Shown: piece by piece, positions 51,783-61,370 of the stretch
Layout of the letters: each line of letters opens with the position of its first letter
How positions within the stretch are numbered: position 1 is the first letter of the stretch
Assembly: GCF_900312815.1 (NCBI RefSeq)
Contig: NZ_OMPE01000006.1
Span: 248,001 to 312,000 of the forward strand
Reading direction: 5' to 3'
Length of the DNA stretch: 64,000 nucleotides
Origin: Aquimarina sp. AU474
Lineage (GTDB): Bacteria; Bacteroidota; Bacteroidia; Flavobacteriales; Flavobacteriaceae
Translations under genes and position numbers: made by a program
Notes under the pieces: model-generated
The model's database searches: none
Told to the model about the DNA's origin: nothing
The model's input: the letters and a program-made list of their open reading frames with translations, nothing else

Positions 51783-51790
51783 TATATTTG
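51783..51790 (+). promoter_or_regulatory. Bacteroidetes -7 box of tatA
   Basis: TATATTTG fits TAnnTTTG and ends 7 bases before the ATG at 51798, so the transcript is nearly leaderless. TTTG at 51763-51766, overlapping the preceding terminator, lies 16 bases upstream as a possible -33 element. Confidence 0.5.
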
Positions 51791-51797
51791 CACTGTT

Positions 51798-52091
51798 ATG
51801 ACAACACTACCTTTGTTTATTAGCGGAACCGAAATTGCTTTTATTGTTTTTATATTAGTAATGGTCTTTGGTGCCGATAAAATCCCAGAAATCGCTCGTG
51901 GTTTGGGAAAAGGAATGCGTATCGTTAAAGATGCGACTAATGATATCAAAACAGAGATCACAAAAAGTGCCGAGAAACATGGCATCGATACCGATATCCC
52001 TTCTTCGATTACTACAGATATTAAGAAAGAAATAGACCAGGTTAAAGATGATATACATGAAATAACTGGTCCTGTTAAAAGGAAATTCTAG
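51798..52091 (+). CDS. tatA: Twin-arginine translocase subunit TatA/E
   Basis: I take the ATG at 51798 (MTTLPLFISGTEIAF) as the start, giving 97 residues; an in-frame start at 51771 would sit upstream of the promoter box. The N-terminal membrane helix IAFIVFILVMVFGADKIPEIARGLGKGM, including the FGxxKIPE hinge and the amphipathic helix, is typical of TatA. The C-terminal tail is charged and extends to KREF. It serves Tat-signal proteins such as the M15 enzyme at 22764. tatC is not in the window. Confidence 0.93.
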   Translation: MTTLPLFISGTEIAFIVFILVMVFGADKIPEIARGLGKGMRIVKDATNDIKTEITKSAEKHGIDTDIPSSITTDIKKEIDQVKDDIHEITGPVKRKF

Positions 52092-52433
52092 ATAATTTAC
52101 TTCTTCAAATTCTTATTTTGCTCAATTTTTATTGTAAATTTTGATTTTTTCGTAAAAAAATAAACTTTTTTTTAGCACTATAATAATATTATTCTCGAGT
52201 ATGGGTAAGTCTCAATGTTTACTAGTCTTTTGGGGAAATTTCAGTATAAAAAACGGTGCTATGCGAGCATAATAAATCGGTTTTCATTGCTATTCTTTCA
52301 AAAAAACGATTAAATATTTAGATAATATTTAATATATTAGCCATGAAACTAACTAAATGATAAATATTTCTGATTTTTAAGGATTTTATATTTAGTAATT
52401 ATTTACACACAAACTCATAAATCTTATTCTAAA
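52092..52433. other. Noncoding stretch before the subtilase gene
   Basis: No gene or known RNA is visible in these 342 AT-rich bases. A small AATAATATTATT palindrome at about 52181-52192 and a hairpin-like ATGCGAGCAT at about 52261-52270 are the only local symmetries I see. TATATTTA near 52387 is one base off a -7 box. Confidence 0.35.
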
Positions 52434-53930
52434 ATGAAAAAAGTTATCCTTTTTACTTTAGGGCTATTTCTTGTGTTTTCTTGTACCAAAGATGACCCTA
52501 GTGAAATTAATGATCCTGCCGTAACATCTATTGATAATCAAAAATTACTTTCGGTTGATGAAATAAATAAATATATACAAGATCAACTCAAAACTAAAGG
52601 TGATGTTGTATGGTTAGAAGCTCCTGCAGTTGTCCTTTGGAGTGCTGCCGTTCATGGTGGTAATATTGTTAGCGTTGGTTATGGTGAGAAAGGAGATAGT
52701 TTCTCTTTACAACAACGTTCTCCAGATTTGGTAGGAGCTAAAAATAATATATTCAATATTGTTCAAGATACAGAACAACAAACAAAATCTAATGTTGTGA
52801 AACATGATGATGATACATTCAATTTTGTAGATGTTGAGGTTACCAAACTCGAGACGATTATTGCGTTACAAAAAGCAGATCAAATTAGATATATTGATAC
52901 CTTTTATACTGGATACTTAAACGACGAAGCCGTTCAGCAAAAAGACTTTGGATGTGCTCAAAGTGGTGAAAATATTAATGGTAACGATTACAGAGTAATC
53001 TCTCCAAATGCATGGTTACCATGGAATTTTGATATTCATAAAGTGCCTCAAGCCTGGAACTATAGTACAGGTGCAGGTATTACAGTTGGTTTAATAGATA
53101 CAGGTATTTCGGCAAGTCAAAGTTTATTAGGAAGCAATTTTAATGACGGTGCTTCTAATGGTAGATTTGTTCAAAGGTTTGGAACGTATATCGATTCTCC
53201 TTGGTGGTGGTCTAATAATATAGATGGCCCTAATGATAGATGCGGACATGGTACTTCAATGGCTTCAGCAATTGCATCTCCTCGTAATGATGATGGTATG
53301 CCTGTCGGTGTAGCTTATAATGCTAATTTGGTGGCATATAGAGGTACATCAGATGTATTGTTGAATGATTATCATGAGCGTAAAGGGGTTACTAATGCGT
53401 TAAGAGCTTTAGGGAATCGTGGAGATGTTAAAATCATTTCTATGTCTATTGGTTGGGTTTTTAGTATTGGTAATGTAAGAGATGCTGTAAGATATGCACA
53501 TAACCGTGGTAAAATGGTAATTGCGGCAGGAGGAACTTCTACTTCAATTACAAGTTTTGTTGGTGTTATTTTTCCGGCAAATATGAATGAAACAGTAGCA
53601 GTTACAGGACTTAAAGATAACGGATATAACCGATGCAATAATTGTCATGAAGGAAGTAAAATTGACTTTACTATTGTGATGCAAAGAGCTGGAGATTCTG
53701 GTAGAAATGTTCCTGTAATAGGATTTAATTCTGGAAGTAGAAATTACGTAGGTGGATCATCTGTGGCGACTGCAACTACAGCAGGTATAGCTGCATTAGT
53801 ATGGGCGCGTAATCCAAATATGACTAGGGCACAAGTATTAGATAAGTTGAAAAGAGCTGCAGAGTTTTATCCCAACCGAAATAGTAAATTCGGTTACGGA
53901 AATATAGACGCTCTTAAGGCGGTTCAATAA
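52434..53930 (+). CDS. Subtilisin-like (S8) serine peptidase lipoprotein
   Basis: The 498-residue protein has a lipoprotein signal ending LVFSC (Cys17), a pro-region and an S8 domain with Asp222 (GLIDTGIS), His272 (CGHGTS) and Ser443 (GGSSVATA). The usual GTSMAxP reads SSVATAT here, but the serine is in place. FGYGNIDALKAV ends the domain. It would act on the outer surface or in the periplasm. No T9SS sorting domain is present. A terminator follows and the next gene is convergent. Confidence 0.93.
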   Translation: MKKVILFTLGLFLVFSCTKDDPSEINDPAVTSIDNQKLLSVDEINKYIQDQLKTKGDVVWLEAPAVVLWSAAVHGGNIVSVGYGEKGDSFSLQQRSPDLVGAKNNIFNIVQDTEQQTKSNVVKHDDDTFNFVDVEVTKLETIIALQKADQIRYIDTFYTGYLNDEAVQQKDFGCAQSGENINGNDYRVISPNAWLPWNFDIHKVPQAWNYSTGAGITVGLIDTGISASQSLLGSNFNDGASNGRFVQRFGTYIDSPWWWSNNIDGPNDRCGHGTSMASAIASPRNDDGMPVGVAYNANLVAYRGTSDVLLNDYHERKGVTNALRALGNRGDVKIISMSIGWVFSIGNVRDAVRYAHNRGKMVIAAGGTSTSITSFVGVIFPANMNETVAVTGLKDNGYNRCNNCHEGSKIDFTIVMQRAGDSGRNVPVIGFNSGSRNYVGGSSVATATTAGIAALVWARNPNMTRAQVLDKLKRAAEFYPNRNSKFGYGNIDALKAVQ

Positions 53931-53947
53931 AATATAAATTGTAATTG

Positions 53948-53983
53948 AAAAAAAATGGAAGCTCAAAAGGCTTCCATTTTTTT
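53948..53983 (+). terminator. Terminator shared by the subtilase and O-methyltransferase genes
   Basis: ATGGAAGC and GCTTCCAT flank a CAAAA-type loop with A-run and T-run on the two sides. It overlaps the end of the convergent methyltransferase gene by two bases. Confidence 0.88.
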
Positions 53984-54623
53984 ATAGTACTCTACTAATT
54001 GTTAACCCATCTCGAATAGGTAATAATACAGTTTCTACTCTATGATCTTCTAACAATAACGTATTGTATTCTAAAAGTGCTTTGGTTGAAAAATCATCCT
54101 CGGCTACAGCATCTATAACTTTACCACTCCATAATACATTGTCTGATAGTATTACTCCTCCGGGATTCATTCGATTAATAACTAAATCAAAATAGGCAGG
54201 ATAATTGGGTTTATCGGCATCGATGAATATCAAATCAAATTTTAAATCTAGTTTAGGGATAATTTGGGTGGCATCACCTACGTGTTGATGAATTTGTTCT
54301 CCGTAGGGAGATAGGTCAAAATATTTTCTTTGAAAAGTTTCAAGTTCTTCATTTATATCAATAGTATGTAATACTCCATCAGTTTGCATACCTTCGGCCA
54401 AACATAATGCAGAGTACCCTGTGTAAGTACCTATCTCGAGAATATTTTTTGGTCTAATAAGCTTAGATAATATGCTTAATACTCTACCTTGATAGGCTCC
54501 ACTGAGCATACGAGGTTGTAGTATTTTTTGATAAGTCTCTCTTGTTAACTGTTGTAGTAATTTAGGTTCTTTTTCGGTATGATTAACTACATAATTGTCT
54601 AGCTCTTCCGGTATGAAATGCAT
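53982..54623 (-). CDS. O-methyltransferase, caffeoyl-CoA type (class I)
   Basis: The 213-residue protein has the SAM fold of the Methyltransf_3 family: NILEIGTYTGYSALCLAEG, TIDINEELETF, FDLIFIDADKPNYPAYFDLV (metal-binding Asp residues) and NPGGVILSDNVLWSGKV. These enzymes methylate catechol hydroxyls using Mg2+. Its substrate here is unknown. It lies downstream of ACMSD on the same strand with a 66-base gap, so it could be cotranscribed with the kynurenine genes. Confidence 0.9.
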   Translation of the reverse strand: MHFIPEELDNYVVNHTEKEPKLLQQLTRETYQKILQPRMLSGAYQGRVLSILSKLIRPKNILEIGTYTGYSALCLAEGMQTDGVLHTIDINEELETFQRKYFDLSPYGEQIHQHVGDATQIIPKLDLKFDLIFIDADKPNYPAYFDLVINRMNPGGVILSDNVLWSGKVIDAVAEDDFSTKALLEYNTLLLEDHRVETVLLPIRDGLTISRVL

Positions 54624-54689
54624 ATATATTACTTTTTTGCAAAGCTAAATTATTTAAAAAGATAAGTTGATAAAATTGTTTTCTTAACT

Positions 54690-55790
54690 TTAATCTACTT
54701 CCATTGTTGTACCCAAGATTTTATTGGTTAGATCCTTTTTGGCATCTTCATTATCTCCAAACAACCATTGTAATACATTACACTCCCAAATATCATCATA
54801 TTCTTTTTGATTAATAATATCACGGTCTAAAGCAAGATCCAAAATTTTTCCCGGATATGATGATTGTGGTTCACTTTCCATCTCGCCAAGAGGATATGGA
54901 TCATCTAATCCCATGATGACTTGTTTACTACCCTGGCGTTCCACAGTAAGTTTCAAAGAATCTGTATCATGTACTAGGGTATCAAAATATATGTTTGGAT
55001 GCCCAACAGCTTTTCTTGGGTGTTGCTTTCCTTCAAATAAATCTGGTCTACCATCAAACCCTTGAATACGCCTACCTAAGTTCATTTGGGCTAACTGCCC
55101 TCCATGAGCGAAACATGTTCTAATATTAGGATAACGATTTTGCATACCATTAAGGGTGTAAAAATGATAAGCATCACCACATTGTGCTAACATCCATACT
55201 AAATGAAAACGCCAAGCCACATTTTCTAGTTTAATCATTTTATCACCGTCATATGGGTGAACCTCTATAGCTAGTTTATATTTATCTGCTAATTCAAAAA
55301 TAGGATCATTTTCTTCATCAAAAATACATCTCCACTGTCCAATAGAATCCATAAAGTGAGTTGGTAAGCATAATACATGCATCCCTAATTCCTCAACACA
55401 ACGCTCCATCTCCCATAATGCTCCATTTATAAAACCAGGATGCACTACAAATCCACAAGAAAACTTATCAGGATGCTCTCGTTGTACATTGGCATTAAAA
55501 TCATTTTGAAATCGCAGCGCATGTTTCATTTCTTCTAGACGTAGACCATTACCATATAATTGCGAAAGATTGAGTACTACTGCATGGTCAATTTTGTTAT
55601 GCTCCATCCATGCTAGTTTTTCATCCAGGAAAAAACTAGAGTGCGTTACAGGTCGTTTCCAACCTTTTTGTAACATATATCTGCGTTCATCATCTACCCA
55701 AAAAATTTCTTTGTCCTTCATGAATTGAGGGATCTCTTCGGGATATGGTAACAAATGCGAATGTCCGTTTATTCTAAGTTTTCTTTTCAT
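54690..55790 (-). CDS. 2-amino-3-carboxymuconate-6-semialdehyde decarboxylase (ACMSD)
   Basis: ACMSD decarboxylates 2-amino-3-carboxymuconate semialdehyde to 2-aminomuconate semialdehyde, the step after 3-hydroxyanthranilate cleavage. This amidohydrolase-fold protein has 366 residues, about 30 more than bacterial NbaD. Zinc-site residues visible are His10 and His12 (GHSH), His in AIEVHPYDGD, His in TCFAHGG and Asp in IMGLDDPYPLGE. The neighbouring genes encode the preceding and following enzymes, which strongly supports the call. It is the eighth gene of the operon. Confidence 0.9.
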   Translation of the reverse strand: MKRKLRINGHSHLLPYPEEIPQFMKDKEIFWVDDERRYMLQKGWKRPVTHSSFFLDEKLAWMEHNKIDHAVVLNLSQLYGNGLRLEEMKHALRFQNDFNANVQREHPDKFSCGFVVHPGFINGALWEMERCVEELGMHVLCLPTHFMDSIGQWRCIFDEENDPIFELADKYKLAIEVHPYDGDKMIKLENVAWRFHLVWMLAQCGDAYHFYTLNGMQNRYPNIRTCFAHGGQLAQMNLGRRIQGFDGRPDLFEGKQHPRKAVGHPNIYFDTLVHDTDSLKLTVERQGSKQVIMGLDDPYPLGEMESEPQSSYPGKILDLALDRDIINQKEYDDIWECNVLQWLFGDNEDAKKDLTNKILGTTMEVD

Positions 55791-55852
55791 TGGTATATTG
55801 TGTTGTTTAGAGAGATATTGATGAAACTTTTTTTTGGTTTTCTATCTAAATA

Positions 55853-56380
55853 TTATTGCTTCTTTTTAGGAGCGTCCATAATGGTACCGCAATTAGAACA
55901 TGTACATTTATTTCTATCACTATAATATTTGTCAAAAATGATAGGCATATCTGTTTCTATATTGTCCAAAGCAAATTCTTCTCTGTACAATAGTGTATTA
56001 CAATTTTCGCAATACCATTCTAGAGCATCCATCATTCCTTCATTTCTAGGGTATTCTATGACCATGCCAACAGTGTTTTCACCTCGTTGCGGTGAATGAG
56101 GAACTTTGGGAGGGAGTAAATAAATTTCACCTTCTTTGATATGTACATCTTCAGGAGTACCATTATTAATTATTTTTAAAACAATATCACCTTCTACTTG
56201 ATAAAAAAATTCTGGAGTTTCATTATAATGATAGTCCTTGCGATTATTAGGACCTCCTACAACCATCACAATAAAATCTCCATTTTCCCATACACACTTA
56301 TTACCTACTGGCGGTTTTAATAAGTGGCGATGTTCATCTATCCAGGCTTTAAAATTTAAGGGTGAAACTAAATTACTCAT
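55853..56380 (-). CDS. nbaC: 3-hydroxyanthranilate 3,4-dioxygenase
   Basis: HAO opens the ring of 3-hydroxyanthranilate to ACMS. In this 175-residue cupin the Fe(II) ligands are His51, Glu57 and His95, with Arg47 and Arg99 for substrate; the positions coincide with those of the characterised Cupriavidus enzyme. The second, rubredoxin-like iron site is intact with Cys124, Cys127, Cys161 and Cys164. It precedes ACMSD by 62 bases. Confidence 0.96.
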   Translation of the reverse strand: MSNLVSPLNFKAWIDEHRHLLKPPVGNKCVWENGDFIVMVVGGPNNRKDYHYNETPEFFYQVEGDIVLKIINNGTPEDVHIKEGEIYLLPPKVPHSPQRGENTVGMVIEYPRNEGMMDALEWYCENCNTLLYREEFALDNIETDMPIIFDKYYSDRNKCTCSNCGTIMDAPKKKQ

Positions 56381-56464
56381 GCGCTTGTTTTTATATGTAA
56401 ATGCTTGTTATTCTGTATTAAATTTAATCCTTTTGATTTGTTTTTAGTAATAACAAATCGTTAA

Positions 56465-57244
56465 CTATAAGGACTTTGTCCTTCCTCCATCAACTGGTAC
56501 ATTTATCCCATTGATATAGGATGCTGCTTCTGATGCTAAAAATGCAATAGCATTGGCGATCTCTTCTGGTTTAGCAAATCTTTTGGCAGGAACTTCATTC
56601 ATCATAGTTTCAGAAATTTCTTCAACTGATTTACCTGTTTTTTTTGCTTTGTTGTTAATAATTTCATTTAATCGTTCTGTTGCCGTAGCTCCGGGTAATA
56701 CGTTATTTACTGTGATTCCGTATGCGCCTAATTCATTAGCTAAGGTTTTAGACCAATTCCCCACCGCTCCACGAATAGTGTTAGAAACACCTAATCCGTT
56801 GAGAGGCTGCTTGACAGAGGTAGAAATAACATTGATGATCCTACCATAACCTTCGGTTTTCATCCCAGGAACTACTGATTGGACCAAAACATGATTGCAT
56901 TTTAAGTGTTGCGTGAATGCTCTTTCAAATTCATCCAAAGTAGCACCAAAAACAGGTCCAGCGGCTGGACCACCAGTATTATTGATTAAGATATGATAGA
57001 TATGGTTTGTCCTAGAAATTTTTTGTTGTAATTTTTCTGGATCTAGAAAATCCGCAACAACATATGTGTGAGATTGTCCTTGATCTGTGGGCAGTTCGCT
57101 AAGGACATCGTTAAGTTTTTCTTCGTTTCGAGCGACCAATGTTACATTTGCCCCTAAGGTCGCTAATTGAATAGCTGAAGCTTTTCCGATACCTTGAGTA
57201 CTACCACAAACTAGTGCATTTTTATGTGTAAGATTTAGATTCAT
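56465..57244 (-). CDS. Atypical short-chain dehydrogenase of the kynurenine operon
   Basis: The 259-residue protein is an SDR by fold: G14STQGIG20 cofactor loop, NNTGG (88-92) and NPG-like NVLPG (178-182). The catalytic YxxxK is absent: the corresponding place reads Ser154-Asn-Thr-Ile-Arg158, although an ISTS serine group (141-143) is present. A small known SDR subgroup also shows SNxxR. It lies between the dioxygenase and aldehyde dehydrogenase genes and is probably involved in the same pathway, but no step is obviously missing for it. It may be a non-redox or altered enzyme. Confidence 0.88.
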   Translation of the reverse strand: MNLNLTHKNALVCGSTQGIGKASAIQLATLGANVTLVARNEEKLNDVLSELPTDQGQSHTYVVADFLDPEKLQQKISRTNHIYHILINNTGGPAAGPVFGATLDEFERAFTQHLKCNHVLVQSVVPGMKTEGYGRIINVISTSVKQPLNGLGVSNTIRGAVGNWSKTLANELGAYGITVNNVLPGATATERLNEIINNKAKKTGKSVEEISETMMNEVPAKRFAKPEEIANAIAFLASEAASYINGINVPVDGGRTKSL

Positions 57245-57270
57245 TATTAGTGTTTCTATAATTTATGTTA

Positions 57271-58716
57271 TTATTTATAGTGTATACAAACATTTTTGGG
57301 TTCTGTAAAAAACCGCAATGCTTCCTGGCCTCCTTCACGGCCTACCCCAGAGTCTTTAACTCCTCCAAAAGCTGTACGTAAATCGCGCATCATCCATGTG
57401 TTTATCCAAACAATTCCAGCTTGAATATGTTTTGCCAAAAACATGCTTCGATTTAAATTATTTGTCCAGATTGTACTGGATAATCCATAACGAACATTAT
57501 TTGCTAGGGCAAGCGCTTCTTCGTCATTATCAAAAGGCATTATAGTCACGACTGGACCAAAAATTTCTTCTTGTGTTAACTTGCAATTGATATCGGTTAC
57601 TTCTATAACCGTTGGTTGTAAATAGTATCCATCTTCATGATCTTTTATAGTTACATACTCTCCTCCGCATAAAACTGTTCCTCCTTCTTGCTGGGCGAGA
57701 TCGATATACGATTTAACTTTTTCTATATGGGATTTAGAAACTAACGCGCCAATCTCTGTTGTAGAATCTAACGGAGGGCCAATTTTTAAAGATTTCGTTC
57801 TTTGAATAAAATCGATTTTGAATTTATCGTAGATTGTTCTTTCTACAAATATTCGCGAACCACATAAGCATATTTGCCCTTGATTGGCAAAAGAGGATCT
57901 CACTGTAGTACTGAGCATTTTATCATAATCACAGTCTGCAAAAATCAAATTTGGGTTTTTACCTCCTAATTCTAGCGATAATTTCTTAAACATTGGAGCT
58001 GCGGTTTTGGCAATGTGAGCACCCGTGGCAGTTCCGCCTGTAAAGGAAATAGCTTTTATATCTGGGTGTTCGATAATGGCCTGGCCCGTTGTGTTTCCTA
58101 ATCCGTGAACAATATTTAAAACCCCTTTTGGGAGTCCAGCTTTTGTGCAAATATCTCCTAATAAATATGCCGTCATAGGAGTTATTTCACTCGGCTTAGC
58201 AACTACGGTGTTACCCGCAGCAAGAGCCGGAGCAATTTTCCATGTGAATAAATAGAGAGGTAGGTTCCAAGGTGAAATACAACCCACTACACCAATAGAT
58301 TGCCGTAGTGTAAAGTTAATAGCATCTAGCCCAATACTCTCATGTGCTTCACTTGCAAATTGAGTAATGGCGTGGGAGAAAAACTGAAAATTAGAAGAGG
58401 ACCTGGGGATATCAACACGGGTCGCTAGAGTTAATGGTTTTCCATTATCTATAGCTTCGGCATTAGCCAGAGTATCTATATTCTCAATAATTAAGGATGA
58501 TATTCTTGATAGAATTTCACTACGCTCTTGTAAAGGAGTGTTTGACCAACTTTGAAATGCTTGTTTGGCTGCTTCATAGGCCAATTGAACATCTTTTGTA
58601 GACGAGTTAGGAATCAAACTATATATTTTTCCTGTGGATGGATTGTAATTATCAAGCCATTGATCAAGCAAAGGAGCTTTGAATTCGCCATTGATATAGT
58701 TCAATATTTTTTTCAT
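57271..58716 (-). CDS. 2-aminomuconate-6-semialdehyde dehydrogenase
   Basis: This aldehyde dehydrogenase oxidises 2-aminomuconate semialdehyde to 2-aminomuconate with NAD+. I use the ATG at 58716 (MKKILNYINGEF, 481 residues) rather than an in-frame TTG at 58725. Catalytic residues: Glu in LELGGKNPN, Cys in NQGQICLCGSR, and the late PFG-like AFGGVKDSGVGREGG. The family also contains hydroxymuconate-semialdehyde dehydrogenases, so specificity comes from the operon context. Confidence 0.88.
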   Translation of the reverse strand: MKKILNYINGEFKAPLLDQWLDNYNPSTGKIYSLIPNSSTKDVQLAYEAAKQAFQSWSNTPLQERSEILSRISSLIIENIDTLANAEAIDNGKPLTLATRVDIPRSSSNFQFFSHAITQFASEAHESIGLDAINFTLRQSIGVVGCISPWNLPLYLFTWKIAPALAAGNTVVAKPSEITPMTAYLLGDICTKAGLPKGVLNIVHGLGNTTGQAIIEHPDIKAISFTGGTATGAHIAKTAAPMFKKLSLELGGKNPNLIFADCDYDKMLSTTVRSSFANQGQICLCGSRIFVERTIYDKFKIDFIQRTKSLKIGPPLDSTTEIGALVSKSHIEKVKSYIDLAQQEGGTVLCGGEYVTIKDHEDGYYLQPTVIEVTDINCKLTQEEIFGPVVTIMPFDNDEEALALANNVRYGLSSTIWTNNLNRSMFLAKHIQAGIVWINTWMMRDLRTAFGGVKDSGVGREGGQEALRFFTEPKNVCIHYK

Positions 58717-58733
58717 TTTTCTCAAGTTTTCAA

Positions 58734-59501
58734 TTAACTGAAAATATGTTTTAACTGTTCAGCAGTATGCTTTAGGTCTCCTGTATAGGTTTGAATTTCA
58801 TTTTCATTAAATCTTGCAGAAGGACCAGATGTACTTATTGCGGCTATGAATTTGCCATTGGTGCTAAAAACAGGAACAGCTACACAAACTAGTCCTATTT
58901 CATTTTCTTCCATATCTAAGGCAAAACCTTGATTTTTTATTTTTTCTACTTCAAGGAGTAGCTTTTTTTTATTAATTATAGTGTTCTTGGTAATAGTTTC
59001 TAAGTTAATATGCTCGACAATATTGTTATAATTATGTTCTGCAAAGGCAAGCATAATTTTTCCGAGACCCGTACAGTGTAAGGGCTTTTCGGTACCAATT
59101 TGTGAATTAATTTGAAGGTCATGTCTACCTACAACTTTATCTAAGAAATATACTTTTTGATTTTTGTAAATGGCAAGATGAGCGGTCTCTCCAGCACGTT
59201 TAACCAATTCTTCCATAAACGGTCGTGCTTTGGATATAAAATTTTTGTGTATACTTACTTTTTGACTTAACTCAAATAATTTTAATCCTAGTCGATATTT
59301 TCCGTTTTCGGGATTTTGTTGAATAACATTAAGAGCTTCCATGGTTGCCAACATGCGATATACTGCACTTTTATTGGTACCCATTTGTTTAGCAATCTCA
59401 GTAACACCTAATTCCATTTTATCGATAGAAAAACAATCAAGAATTTTGAATGCTTTTTCTACAGAAGTGTTTAGAATTTTTTTGTCTGTTACTGTACTCA
59501 T
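58734..59501 (-). CDS. IclR-family transcriptional regulator of the kynurenine operon
   Basis: The 255-residue protein has an N-terminal winged helix (LGVTEIAKQMGTNKSAVYRMLATMEAL, about 28-55) and an IclR effector domain (about 80-250) with GLGKIMLAF, ENEIGLVCVAVPVF and AISTSGPSARF. IclR regulators bind palindromes near TGGAAATnATTTCCA. It is the fourth gene of the operon, not divergent from it, which implies autoregulation; TGAAACA-G-TGTTTCA at 62657 is the best candidate operator. The ligand may be kynurenine or another pathway intermediate. Confidence 0.93.
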   Translation of the reverse strand: MSTVTDKKILNTSVEKAFKILDCFSIDKMELGVTEIAKQMGTNKSAVYRMLATMEALNVIQQNPENGKYRLGLKLFELSQKVSIHKNFISKARPFMEELVKRAGETAHLAIYKNQKVYFLDKVVGRHDLQINSQIGTEKPLHCTGLGKIMLAFAEHNYNNIVEHINLETITKNTIINKKKLLLEVEKIKNQGFALDMEENEIGLVCVAVPVFSTNGKFIAAISTSGPSARFNENEIQTYTGDLKHTAEQLKHIFS

Positions 59502-59528
59502 TGTTATTTCATTTTTTTTTAGTTTTTG

Positions 59529-59945
59529 TTAGCTCTGTTTTTTGTAAGCAACTACTTTTATTTCAATTAATAAATGGGGATGAGGTAGTTGATGTACTGC
59601 AACTGTTGTCCTGGTAGGGCCATCGTAATCAAAATACTGAGCATAAACTTCATTATATCCACCAAAATCATTCATGTTAACCAAAAAAGAAGTAACATCG
59701 ACAATATCCTTTAAACTAGCGTTTTCCTCTTTTAAAATATCATTGATATTTTCTAAAACAGCTCTTGTTTGTGCTTTGATATCTAGGTTGGTTGTGCCAA
59801 ACTCATCTACTTTTACTCCTTCAAAAGAGTTGTCTGGTTTTCTAGAACTTGTGCCAGAAACATATATAAAATCACCAACACGTTTAACATGCGGAAACTT
59901 GCCTCTTGGTATTGCCTTGCCTTGTATTAGTTTTCCTTTATTCAT
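59529..59945 (-). CDS. RidA-family 2-aminomuconate deaminase
   Basis: The 138-residue RidA/YjgF-type protein fits the deaminase that converts 2-aminomuconate to 4-oxalocrotonate. It has [19 protein letters not shown]-type N-terminal strands ([18 protein letters not shown]), the arginine in [11 protein letters not shown], which anchors the substrate carboxylate, and [11 protein letters not shown] with the conserved glutamate. As in the Pseudomonas 2-aminomuconate deaminase, it is somewhat longer at the N-terminus than housekeeping RidA. Context supports the specificity. Confidence 0.88.
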   Translation of the reverse strand: MNKGKLIQGKAIPRGKFPHVKRVGDFIYVSGTSSRKPDNSFEGVKVDEFGTTNLDIKAQTRAVLENINDILKEENASLKDIVDVTSFLVNMNDFGGYNEVYAQYFDYDGPTRTTVAVHQLPHPHLLIEIKVVAYKKQS

Positions 59946-59972
59946 ATTTTTTACTTAATGCATGGATTAAAT

Positions 59973-61370
59973 TTATTTTAAACCAGCTATTTTATCTTCT
60001 TGTAATATGTTGTTAGTTTCTTTTTGCACAAGTTTTAAAATTTGTTCTAAATCAGTGCTTGTATCTATTTCGCTATCAGCTATCATATTTAATAAAGCTT
60101 TATCCTGGGCTCTACCAATTTTCATCGCCTCGGCATATGTAATATTTTCATTAAATGTTACTAACGAATATTTTGAAAAATATTCATTAGGGAATGCTTT
60201 TTCTAAAGCCATTTCTAATTTTCGCTTTTCTTTAAAAATTGGATTCGCTACATGGTCACGCATTTCGTAATAATTATCGATTGCTAAATCCGCAATCGCA
60301 TCTGTATCCTTTCTTCTTTCTTTTTGATATGCCTTAAAGATAGCGCCCCAATCTCCTTCAGATTGATCTAGGATTTCGTCAAAAACGATAACATCTTCAA
60401 AAGAAGCATTCATACCTTGACCGTAAAACGGAACAATTGCATGGGCAGCATCCCCAATTAACAGGGTTTTTCCTTTATAATACCATGGAGAGCATTTTAC
60501 AGTGCCTAAGGCACCGGTTGGATTATTGAAAAATTCGTTATTAAGATCTGGAATTAATGCTAGGGCATCTGGGAATTGCGACTCAAAAAATTCTGTGACT
60601 TTTTCGATAGTTACAAGGTTATTAAAGTTGTATTCTCCTTCCTCGTAGGCCAAAAATAAAGTCACTGTAAAACTACCATCCAAATTTGGCAGTGCAATAA
60701 GCATATATTGCCCCCTTGGCCATATATGTAAATGATCTTTACTGATTCTATGATTGCCGGTTTTATTAGCAGGGATTTCTAACTCTTTATAACCGTGCGT
60801 TAGATAGTTCTGAGAATTACTGAATAAAAATTTCTTTTCGAGATAGTAACTTTTTCTAAGAGCAGAACCTGCGCCATCTGCACCAAATATAATATCGGCG
60901 TTTACCTGAAGTTTCTCTTTGGTGATATAGCATTTAAAATTGGCTACAGTATTTTCAATGTCTACGCCAATACATTTTTTGTTGAAATATAAATTTACAT
61001 TTTCATGCTTTTCTGCTTCAGTAAGTAATAACCCATTTAAAGTTCCTCGAGACATTGAGTTAATGTACTCGCCATCTCTTCCCGAATAATCAGATGCGAA
61101 GGTGTTTCCTTCTATGTCATGCATCATTCTGCCATACATAGGGATACAATAGGGAAGTACTTTATCCATAATCCCAACCATTTGTATAGCTTTTAATCCT
61201 CGATCTGATAATGCCAGATTAATCGAACGTCCGGCAGAAATATCGGTAGTTCTTAAATCAGGCCTTCCTTCATATACCGATACTTTATAGCCCCTTTGGG
61301 CCATTCTTAGTGCTAACATTGATCCACATAGACCAGCACCAATAATTAGTATGTTTTCCTTTTTTGGCAT
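59973..61370 (-). CDS. kmo: Kynurenine 3-monooxygenase
   Basis: KMO hydroxylates kynurenine to 3-hydroxykynurenine with NADPH and O2. The 465-residue flavoprotein has an N-terminal FAD dinucleotide loop (IIGAGLCGSMLALRMAQRG), the DG-type motif FGADGAGSALR and the GDAAHAIVPFYGQGMNASFED motif. A C-terminal hydrophobic helix (common in eukaryotic KMO) is absent. The gene overlaps the end of kynU by one base. Confidence 0.96.
   Translation of the reverse strand: MPKKENILIIGAGLCGSMLALRMAQRGYKVSVYEGRPDLRTTDISAGRSINLALSDRGLKAIQMVGIMDKVLPYCIPMYGRMMHDIEGNTFASDYSGRDGEYINSMSRGTLNGLLLTEAEKHENVNLYFNKKCIGVDIENTVANFKCYITKEKLQVNADIIFGADGAGSALRKSYYLEKKFLFSNSQNYLTHGYKELEIPANKTGNHRISKDHLHIWPRGQYMLIALPNLDGSFTVTLFLAYEEGEYNFNNLVTIEKVTEFFESQFPDALALIPDLNNEFFNNPTGALGTVKCSPWYYKGKTLLIGDAAHAIVPFYGQGMNASFEDVIVFDEILDQSEGDWGAIFKAYQKERRKDTDAIADLAIDNYYEMRDHVANPIFKEKRKLEMALEKAFPNEYFSKYSLVTFNENITYAEAMKIGRAQDKALLNMIADSEIDTSTDLEQILKLVQKETNNILQEDKIAGLK

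Noticed and set aside
52092-52433. Riboswitch or hidden small gene before the subtilase
   Set aside because: No significant open frame, ribosome-binding pattern or known RNA fold was seen.
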